Below are positions 58,110 to 64,000 of a stretch of 64,000 nt of DNA, piece after piece. The translations under genes and the position numbers were made by a program. The notes beneath the pieces were generated by a model, which saw only the letters and a program-made list of their open reading frames with translations, was not told the DNA's origin and did not search any database. The DNA is from Meiothermus cerbereus DSM 11376 (GTDB taxonomy: Bacteria; Deinococcota; Deinococci; Deinococcales; Thermaceae). The stretch lies in assembly GCF_000620065.1 (NCBI RefSeq), contig NZ_JHVI01000015.1:1-64000 (forward strand). The letters run 5' to 3'. Numbering within the stretch: position 1 is the stretch's first letter; the number at the start of each line of letters is the position of its first letter.

Positions 58110-59843
58110 ATGAAGAAACTGTTGGTCTTAGGAATGCTTGCCCTGGCTGGACTGGCTATGGCCCAGCCCAAGGTGTTCAAGGGCACTGAGCCAGGCCGTG
58201 CCGGTGGTGCGTATCGGGTTACCTCCATCTCCGACCCCCGCACCTGGAACCCCTTTGTGGCCCGCGAAACCTCGTCCACCGACATCATCGCGCTATTTTT
58301 GCCTTATCTGACCACCTACGACCCCTATACCCAGGCCCCCGAAGGACGTCTGGCGAAGTCGTGGGAGGTGCGCAACAACGGCTTGACCGTTATTTTCAAG
58401 CTGCGCGAAGGGGCTAAATGGTCGGATGGACAGGCCATTGATGCCGACGACGTAATTTTCAGCGCCACCGTCCATGCTGACCAGCGGGTTAACTCCAACT
58501 CCCGCAGCAGCTTCATCCTGGATGGTCAGCCCATCAAGTGGACTAAAGTAGACCAGTTCACCGTGCGGGCCGACTTTCCCAAGCCCTACGCACCGGCCCT
58601 GATCCAGGGCTGGTATATCGTGCCCGAGCACATTTTTGGCCCTGCCTATCGCGCTGGAGTGCAGCAACTCCAGGCCCTGTGGAACCTGGACACCCCCCCG
58701 GCCCAGGTGGTTTCGGGTGGTCCCTTCAAGCTGGATAGCTATGTCAAGGGCGAGCGGGTGGTTCTGGTGCGCAACCCCAACTACTGGGGCGTGGATGAGC
58801 GCAACAACCCGGTGGCCTACCTCGAGCGCTACACCGTGCAGATCGTGCCCGACCTGAACGCCCAGCTCGCGCGGTTCCTGGCCGGGGAGGCCGATACCTT
58901 CTCGGCGGCCAACGCCGACCAGGTGGCCCAGGTGCTGGAGCGCATCCGGGCCAACCGTCTGCGGGCCGAGATCTTCCCCAACGTGGACGTAACCCTGGGC
59001 ACCAACTTCATCGTGTTCAACTGGAACCACAAGGATCCCTTCAAAGAAAACCTCTTCCGTCAGGTCAAGTTCCGCCGGGCCATGGCCCACCTGATGGACA
59101 AGAAGTCCATGATTGAGGTGGCCCTGGGCGGCCTGGGCCAGCCCCAGTGGAGCCCCATCTCCATCCCCAACAAGGCCTTCTTCACCGACGATGTGGCCAA
59201 GTTTGAGTTCAACCCGCAGCGGGCCCTACAGCTCCTGGCCGAGCTGGGCTTCCGCAGCAAGAACCGCGATGGCTGGCTGGTGAATGCCGAGGGCAAGGTG
59301 CTGGAGTTCAACCTGGTAACCAACCAGGGCAACAACGTGCGCGAGCGCATCGCCCAGATCTTCCGCGACGAAGCCCGTAAGGTGGGTGTGAAGGTGGAGT
59401 ACCGCCCCATCGACTTCAACGAGCTGGTGCGTCAGCTCACCAGCCCCGCCGCCGATGGCACCCGTGAGTTCGATGCCATCCTGATCGGCCTGACCGGCGG
59501 TATTGAGCCTGCCTTCAGCCGCAACGTTTGGGAGCTCAACGGCTCTCTGCACGCCTGGAACCAGGGCGTGGGAGGCAAGAACCCGGCCAAAGTGGAAGCC
59601 TTCGAGGTGCTCATCGACACCCTGATGAAGCGCGGGGCTACCACCCTCGACCAGGCCCAGCGCCGTCAGATCTACGTGCAGTTCCAGAAGGTGGTGGCCG
59701 AGAACCTCCCGCTCATCTACACGGTGGCTCCGGCCTACAACCCGGCCCGGCTGACCCGCCTGGGTGGTATGTTCCCCAAAGAACAGATCAACTCCATCGT
59801 TGGTCAGTTCCCCTACATCGAGACCGTTTTTGCCAAGGAGTAA
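58110..59843 (+). CDS. Peptide/oligopeptide ABC transporter substrate-binding protein
   Basis: A 577-residue family-5 solute-binding protein. Signal peptide MKKLLVLGMLALAGLAMAQ; then GGAYRVTSISDPRTWNPFVARETSST, the family signature LAKSWEVRNNGLTVIFKLREGAKWSDGQAIDADDVIFS (in parts), SGGPFKLDSYVKGERVVLVRNPNYWG, and the ending TRLGGMFPKEQINSIVGQFPY. It captures peptides (or nickel/sugars in relatives) for the permeases encoded next. The ATG follows TAGGAGG. A strong 12-bp hairpin separates it from the permease genes, which usually allows the binding protein to be made in excess. Confidence 0.93.
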   Translation: MKKLLVLGMLALAGLAMAQPKVFKGTEPGRAGGAYRVTSISDPRTWNPFVARETSSTDIIALFLPYLTTYDPYTQAPEGRLAKSWEVRNNGLTVIFKLREGAKWSDGQAIDADDVIFSATVHADQRVNSNSRSSFILDGQPIKWTKVDQFTVRADFPKPYAPALIQGWYIVPEHIFGPAYRAGVQQLQALWNLDTPPAQVVSGGPFKLDSYVKGERVVLVRNPNYWGVDERNNPVAYLERYTVQIVPDLNAQLARFLAGEADTFSAANADQVAQVLERIRANRLRAEIFPNVDVTLGTNFIVFNWNHKDPFKENLFRQVKFRRAMAHLMDKKSMIEVALGGLGQPQWSPISIPNKAFFTDDVAKFEFNPQRALQLLAELGFRSKNRDGWLVNAEGKVLEFNLVTNQGNNVRERIAQIFRDEARKVGVKVEYRPIDFNELVRQLTSPAADGTREFDAILIGLTGGIEPAFSRNVWELNGSLHAWNQGVGGKNPAKVEAFEVLIDTLMKRGATTLDQAQRRQIYVQFQKVVAENLPLIYTVAPAYNPARLTRLGGMFPKEQINSIVGQFPYIETVFAKE

Positions 59844-59854
59844 ACGCCTTCTGG

Positions 59855-59882
59855 GGCAAGGGGTGGCCCTCCACCCCTTGCC
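59855..59882 (+). terminator. Strong hairpin between binding-protein and permease genes
   Basis: GGCAAGGGGTGG-CCCT-CCACCCCTTGCC, a 12-bp perfect stem with a 4-base loop, 11 bp after the stop codon. It is not followed by a T-run. It probably acts as a partial terminator or a 3' stabilising structure. Confidence 0.7.
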
Positions 59883-59898
59883 TTCATGCTGAGGTTCT

Positions 59899-61095
59899 AT
59901 GTTCGCTTACGTTGTACGAAGGCTACTCCAGCTCGTCCCCACCTTCTTTGGGGCGACCTTGCTGGCTTTTCTGGTGATTCAGCTTGCGCCAGGGGATTTT
60001 GTAACCCGGCTCGAGCTCGACCCCACCCAGGATCGCGAGTCCATTGCCAACCTGCGCCAGCAACTGGGCCTGGACCAGCCCCTGCCGGTGCAGTACGCCA
60101 AGTGGCTCTCGGGCATCCTGCAGGGTTACCTGGGCCTCTCGCTCTCCTATAAAACCGACGTGTGGAACGTGATCGGCCAGCGCATCCTGAACTCCATGGT
60201 TCTGGTGGTGCTGGCTACCTTGATGATCTACTTGATTGCCATTCCCATTGGGGTGTACTCGGCCATCCGCAAGTACACCTGGCCCGACCGCACCTTCACG
60301 GTGCTGGCCTTTTTAGGTCTGGCTATCCCGAACTTCTTCTTTGGTCTAATCATGCTGTTTTTGGCGGTCTGGCTCAACGACTTGACCAACATGCGCATCC
60401 TACCCATCGGCGGCATGACCACCGAGTTTATCCACCTGGGTAACTTGACCCGCGCCGCAGGGCTGCTCTTCCCGGTGGCGTTACTGGGAACTCTGGTGTA
60501 CGCAGGCCTCTTTTGGTGGAAGAGCAACCACGGCCAGCCCGTAAGCTTTGGTGTCTGGGTGGGGCTGGTGATGTTTGGCGTGAGCACATTGCTCATGCTT
60601 TTCCCTTTGTTGCAAGGCCCTGGTCTACCCGAGCGGCTGCCCTACACCGAATCGCCCCTCTGGGCCAGGATTACCAACGTCTTGTGGCACGCCTTCCCGG
60701 TGGTCATCGTGGTGGGCACTTCGGGCCTGGCCGGCTTAATGCGGGTCATGCGGGGCCAGATGCTGGATGTGCTCTCGCAGGACTACATTCGCACGGCGCG
60801 CGCAAAGGGCCTGAATGAGCGGGTGGTGATCTACAAGCACGCCCTGCGCAATGCGGTGATTCCCTTTATCGCTGGAATCGGAGGGTTGCTGCCGGCTCTG
60901 ATTGGGGGTGCTGGGCTGGTGGAGGTTACCATGGCCTGGCCGGGCATTACGCCCGCTCTGCTGGAGGCTATCTCGGCCATCGACATCTACGTGATTATGG
61001 GCCTGATCACCATCACCACGGTGCTGCTGATGATCGGTAATGTGGTTTCGGATCTACTGCTGGCCTGGGTAGACCCGCGCATCCGCTACAGCTAG
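59899..61095 (+). CDS. Oligopeptide ABC transporter permease (DppB-like), enlarged
   Basis: A 398-residue permease; typical DppB/OppB is 306-340. The N-terminus FAYVVRRLLQLVPTFFGATLLAFLVIQLAPGD and the C-terminal EAA-type loop (DYIRTARAKGLNERVVIYKHALRNAVIPF) are canonical. Between them, about residues 165-265, an insertion adds a Leu/Trp-rich segment with two hydrophobic helices (AAGLLFPVALLGTLVYAGLFW and WVGLVMFGVSTLLMLFPLL). The ATG at 59899 is the first plausible start. Transcribed with the binding protein and the second permease (10-bp gap). Confidence 0.92.
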   Translation: MFAYVVRRLLQLVPTFFGATLLAFLVIQLAPGDFVTRLELDPTQDRESIANLRQQLGLDQPLPVQYAKWLSGILQGYLGLSLSYKTDVWNVIGQRILNSMVLVVLATLMIYLIAIPIGVYSAIRKYTWPDRTFTVLAFLGLAIPNFFFGLIMLFLAVWLNDLTNMRILPIGGMTTEFIHLGNLTRAAGLLFPVALLGTLVYAGLFWWKSNHGQPVSFGVWVGLVMFGVSTLLMLFPLLQGPGLPERLPYTESPLWARITNVLWHAFPVVIVVGTSGLAGLMRVMRGQMLDVLSQDYIRTARAKGLNERVVIYKHALRNAVIPFIAGIGGLLPALIGGAGLVEVTMAWPGITPALLEAISAIDIYVIMGLITITTVLLMIGNVVSDLLLAWVDPRIRYS

Positions 61096-61105
61096 GGGGT
61101 ATGAC

Positions 61106-62677
61106 ATGCTACGAAGAGCGCAAATGACGTCCACCCCCCCGGCCAACCGAAGCTTTTTCCAGCAGGCCTGGATTCGCTTCAAGCGGCATCCGCTGGCCCG
61201 CTTGGGCGCCGCAGTTCTGCTGGTGTTTTATCTGGGGGCCTTATTCGCCGACTTCCTGGCTCCTTATCCGGAAGAGAAAAGCTTCCGCGATTTCTCCTTT
61301 GCCTCGCCCACCCAGATTTTCTGGCGCGACGAAAACGGGCGCCTGACCCGCCCCTATGTGTGCGCCTCCGAGCGACGCAGGAACCTCGAGACCTTCAAAG
61401 TCGAGGTCATTACTGATTGCGAGAAAGGCCGCTATCCCATCTACTTTTTTGTACAGGGCGAGCACTACCGCTTCCTGGGGCTGATCCCTGCCGACCTGCG
61501 CTTGATGGGTGGACCGTGGCTGCTGGAGGATAAGGCCAAGCTCTTTTTGTGGGGAACCGACGACTTTGGCCGCGACATCTGGGGCCGTATCTGGTTCGGG
61601 GGGCGCATCAGCCTGACCATCGGTATTTTTGCGGTGGCTTTGGCCCTGGTAATAGGCATCTTCATGGGCAGTATCTCTGGTTTCTACGCGGGCCGGCCGG
61701 TCACCTTCAGCATCGGGGTTTTGAACCCACGCTTCTGGGCCTTTGTGCGTAGCAGCCGATGGTCGGATCACCTGCTGGCCTTTCTGGGCTTGGCCCTGGT
61801 GGCGGCCTTGTTGTGGGGCATGTTTCAGGGGTACGAGCGCTACATCCGACCTGACCTACAGCGGGTGAGCACCCTGGCCCTGGGGGGGCTGGGCCTGGTG
61901 CTGGGCCTGGTGGTGCTGGGCCTGCTGTTATACAGCCTGGTCTGGCGCAGCCATCTGGTGCGGGCTTTGCTCTGGCTTTCGGCCTGGATTGGCATTGCCT
62001 GGCTGCTCTGGATCACGGTATGGGGCTTTTTGCAAAGCAGCCGCGGCCTCGAGGCCATTGTGGCGGGCCTGATTGGCGCAGCGTTGCTGGGGGCCATCGG
62101 CTACATTCTGCTGTGGCCGCGCATTGAGCTCGACCTCGACACCATCATCATGCGTACGGTTGAGGTGCTGGCGGCCATCCCCGACCTCTTTTTGCTGATT
62201 ATTCTCTCGGTGCTGATACCTATGGAAGTGCCACCCGCGGTGCGTTTCGTACTGGTGGTAACGATTCTTTCCTTTGTGAACTGGGGCGGTCTGGCCCGTA
62301 TTATTCGCAGCCAGGTGCTGCAACTGCGCGAGATGGAGTTTGCCCAGGCCGCGCAGGCTTTGGGGGCCGGCGATGCCCGCATCATCATTCGCCATGTGCT
62401 GCCGGGAACCTATACCTACCTGATTGTCGCCGTCACGCTGGCTATTCCCGGGTTCATCCTGGGCGAGTCGGGCCTTTCCTTCCTGGGCCTGGGCATCCAG
62501 GAGCCCGCTACCTCCTGGGGGTTGATGCTCTCCAAGGCCCAGGCTACTGGCATTACGGCATTTACCGAGCGTCCCTGGCTCCTGATCCCGGGGGTGTTTA
62601 TTCTGCTGGCAGTTTTGGCCTATAACTTCATGGGTGACGGCTTGCGCGATGCCCTCGACCCGCGCACTAAAGTGTAG
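61106..62677 (+). CDS. Oligopeptide ABC transporter permease (DppC-like), greatly enlarged
   Basis: A 523-residue permease, about 1.7 times a normal DppC. After the first helix (LARLGAAVLLVFYLGALFADFLAPYPE) comes a soluble insertion of about 90 residues (about 55-145) with two Cys (VCASERRR ... TDCEKGRYPIY). The core then begins (FLWGTDDFGRDIWGR). At SGFYAGR (about 190) it is interrupted by a second insertion of about 150 residues with four or five hydrophobic helices, resuming with LDTIIMRTVEVLAAIPDLFLL (about 344). The EAA loop EMEFAQAAQALGAGDARIIIRHVLPG and the ending LRDALDPRTK are intact. ATG 61106 or 61124. Confidence 0.92.
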   Translation: MLRRAQMTSTPPANRSFFQQAWIRFKRHPLARLGAAVLLVFYLGALFADFLAPYPEEKSFRDFSFASPTQIFWRDENGRLTRPYVCASERRRNLETFKVEVITDCEKGRYPIYFFVQGEHYRFLGLIPADLRLMGGPWLLEDKAKLFLWGTDDFGRDIWGRIWFGGRISLTIGIFAVALALVIGIFMGSISGFYAGRPVTFSIGVLNPRFWAFVRSSRWSDHLLAFLGLALVAALLWGMFQGYERYIRPDLQRVSTLALGGLGLVLGLVVLGLLLYSLVWRSHLVRALLWLSAWIGIAWLLWITVWGFLQSSRGLEAIVAGLIGAALLGAIGYILLWPRIELDLDTIIMRTVEVLAAIPDLFLLIILSVLIPMEVPPAVRFVLVVTILSFVNWGGLARIIRSQVLQLREMEFAQAAQALGAGDARIIIRHVLPGTYTYLIVAVTLAIPGFILGESGLSFLGLGIQEPATSWGLMLSKAQATGITAFTERPWLLIPGVFILLAVLAYNFMGDGLRDALDPRTKV

Positions 62678-62692
62678 CCTGGGGGCCAGGCT
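62676..62692 (+). terminator. Hairpin after the second permease gene
   Basis: AGCCTGG-GGG-CCAGGCT overlaps the stop codon of the permease; there is no T-run, so termination is doubtful. A TATAAT at 62793-62798 before the ATPase gene suggests extra transcription starts there. Confidence 0.4.
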
Positions 62693-62792
62693 GGGTTTGC
62701 TGCACCCTTGAAGCGAAACCACCAAAAGCGTAGTGCCCCAGGTGGGCACATCGAGAAGCAGGGTACTCGGGTGGGCCAGACCCAGTTGGCGA

Positions 62793-62798
62793 TATAAT
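62793..62798 (+). promoter_or_regulatory. Consensus -10 before the ATPase genes
   Basis: TATAAT, 35 bp before ATG 62834; no -35 at standard spacing. It may allow separate expression of the two ATPases. Confidence 0.4.
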
Positions 62799-62833
62799 GT
62801 CGCAATCTGCTGTTGCAGTGCTTAGGAGTAGGA

Positions 62834-63862
62834 ATGGACGAGAAACGGCTGGTGGATGTAAAAGATCTCAAGGTTCACTTCTTTACCGACGATGGCGTGG
62901 TCAAAGCCGTCGATGGGGTGTCGTTCCACATTGACAAAGGCGAAACCCTGGCGGTGGTAGGGGAGTCGGGCTCGGGCAAGTCGGTTACGAGCCTGGCTAT
63001 GATGCGCCTGATTCCAAACCCGCCGGGCAAAATCGTGGCAGGGCAGATGCTGTTTCGGGGCAAGGATGGCAAGGTGCGCGACCTGGCTAAAGAAGACGAA
63101 GCCACCATGCGCAAGATTCGTGGCAACGACATCGCCATGATTTTCCAGGAGCCCATGACCAGCCTCAACCCGGTCTACACCGTGGGTGATCAGATTGCCG
63201 AAGCGATTGTGCTGCACCAGGGTAAAAGTAAGAAGGAAGCCCTCGAGCAAGCCGCTGAGATGCTCGACCTGGTGGGCATACCCGAGCCCAAAAAGCGTCT
63301 GGCCAACTACCCCCATCAGATGTCGGGGGGTATGCGTCAGCGGGTGATGATTGCTATGGCGCTGTCCTGCAACCCCTCGCTGCTAATTGCCGACGAGCCC
63401 ACCACGGCCCTAGATGTGACCATCCAGGCGCAAATTCTGGAACTCATGAACAAGCTTCGTGAAGAGATTGGCATGAGCATTTTGTTCATCACCCACAACC
63501 TGGGCGTGGTGGCCGAGATGGCCGACCGGGTGGTGGTGATGTACGCAGGGCGGGCGGTTGAAGAGGCCGATGTGGTGCCCACCTTCAAAAAGCCCCTGCA
63601 CCCCTACACCATGGGGCTTTTGAACTCCGTGCCCCGGCTCGACCTGGCTGCTACGCACCAGCAACGCCTGGAAGCTATTCCGGGCAACGTACCCAACCCG
63701 CTTAATCTGCCCCCGGGCTGCGCCTTCCACCCCCGCTGTAAATTCTTCAAGCCGGGGTTGTGTGATCAGGACATCCCGGCCTTGCAAGATGCCGGTAATG
63801 GCCATATGGTGCGCTGTGTACGCTGGGCCGAAATTCAAAAAGGAGAGGCGGTGGAAGCATGA
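62834..63862 (+). CDS. Oligopeptide ABC transporter ATPase (DppD-like)
   Basis: A 342-residue ABC ATPase. Walker [20 protein letters not shown]-loop in [13 protein letters not shown], signature [15 protein letters not shown], Walker [18 protein letters not shown] and the switch His in FITHNLGVV are all intact. The C-terminal tail has the Cys cluster typical of oligopeptide ATPases ([20 protein letters not shown]), which in relatives can hold an Fe-S cluster. The ATG at 62834 follows TTAGGAGTAGG. The second ATPase overlaps its stop (ATGA). Confidence 0.94.
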   Translation: MDEKRLVDVKDLKVHFFTDDGVVKAVDGVSFHIDKGETLAVVGESGSGKSVTSLAMMRLIPNPPGKIVAGQMLFRGKDGKVRDLAKEDEATMRKIRGNDIAMIFQEPMTSLNPVYTVGDQIAEAIVLHQGKSKKEALEQAAEMLDLVGIPEPKKRLANYPHQMSGGMRQRVMIAMALSCNPSLLIADEPTTALDVTIQAQILELMNKLREEIGMSILFITHNLGVVAEMADRVVVMYAGRAVEEADVVPTFKKPLHPYTMGLLNSVPRLDLAATHQQRLEAIPGNVPNPLNLPPGCAFHPRCKFFKPGLCDQDIPALQDAGNGHMVRCVRWAEIQKGEAVEA

Positions 63863-64000
63863 GTGCATCTGTTGCCGAAACCACGACCGCCAACCTGGTA
63901 GAGGTTACCAACCTCAAAAAGTGGTTCCCCATCCGTGGGGGAATCCTCTCTCGAGTTGTCGCCAACGTAAAAGCAGTTAACGATGTCAGCTTTTTTGTCA
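63859..64000 (+). CDS. Second oligopeptide ABC ATPase (DppF-like), partial
   Basis: It begins with an ATG overlapping the stop of the preceding ATPase (ATGA at 63859-63862). The 47 readable codons ([19 protein letters not shown] then [11 protein letters not shown]) match the N-terminus of DppF/OppF, in which a pair of ATPases serve the same two permeases. It runs off the window, so Walker motifs are not seen. Confidence 0.85.
   Translation, partial: MSASVAETTTANLVEVTNLKKWFPIRGGILSRVVANVKAVNDVSFFV

Noticed and set aside
1-64000. CRISPR array, rRNA genes or prophage
   Set aside because: No regularly spaced repeats, rRNA-like sequence or phage structural genes were seen.

Overview
The window is a chromosomal segment of a thermophilic bacterium of the Deinococcus-Thermus phylum, most likely Meiothermus or a close relative. 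This is inferred from the high G+C sequence, heavy use of CTCGAG inside genes, Thermus-type genes (a 501-residue amylomaltase, a long C-terminally extended isocitrate dehydrogenase, MutS2, Lnt, QueG) and many promoters whose -10 box sits only 6-8 bases before the start codon, the leaderless-mRNA layout known in this phylum. No prophage, plasmid or CRISPR array is visible.

Layout. 1-3.2 kb: a transposase-like remnant at the edge, a Uma2-family protein, and an acyl-CoA dehydrogenase directly followed by an APH-type kinase (a split version of animal ACAD10/11). 3.2-10.9 kb: agmatinase-type ureohydrolase, a large unrecognised membrane protein, greA, surE and a two-component system. 10.9-18.4 kb (minus strand): malF, malG, a HEPN/MNT toxin-antitoxin pair, a GH13 enzyme and mutS2 in one tightly packed run. 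18.5-24.9 kb: aldehyde dehydrogenase, ECF sigma/anti-sigma pair, OsmC, an iPGM-like metalloenzyme, tRNA-Thr(CGU), rph and the dITPase gene. 25-33 kb: a cupredoxin-like lipoprotein with a CxxCH/EF-hand protein, an SDR, malE, a trypsin-like protease, a class III aminotransferase, malQ and a VOC protein. 33-45 kb: folate cyclo-ligase family, serine hydrolase, quinone reductase, acyl-CoA dehydrogenase, a YdcF-like protein, 2-oxoacid:ferredoxin oxidoreductase, an SbtA/SbtB-type bicarbonate transporter with its PII-like partner, thioesterase and icd. 44.5-57.6 kb: purE, a 5xPAS-GGDEF-EAL protein, purK, metH, queG, a frameshifted metallophosphoesterase, lnt, tRNA-Leu(CAA) and secG. 58-64 kb: an oligopeptide-type ABC transporter (binding protein, two permeases, two ATPases, the last cut by the window end).

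How it fits together. Maltodextrin use is spread over three loci (malFG + GH13, malE, malQ), each with a similar LacI/CRE-like operator (TGGAAGCGCTTCCA type); no malK is present, so a shared ATPase elsewhere is likely. Central metabolism is represented by icd and the ferredoxin-linked 2-oxoacid oxidoreductase, with a bicarbonate transporter between them.

The most notable non-coding content is a 125-bp MITE-like element in three nearly identical copies (6960, 23019, 54792). It has 10-bp inverted ends and a 3-bp TNA target duplication at each copy. One copy interrupts a second dispersed repeat, so an empty site can be read directly. Other points of interest are the toxin-antitoxin pair inside the mal gene run, extra membrane segments in MalG and in both oligopeptide permeases, and a phosphoesterase pseudogene that has also lost metal-binding motifs.
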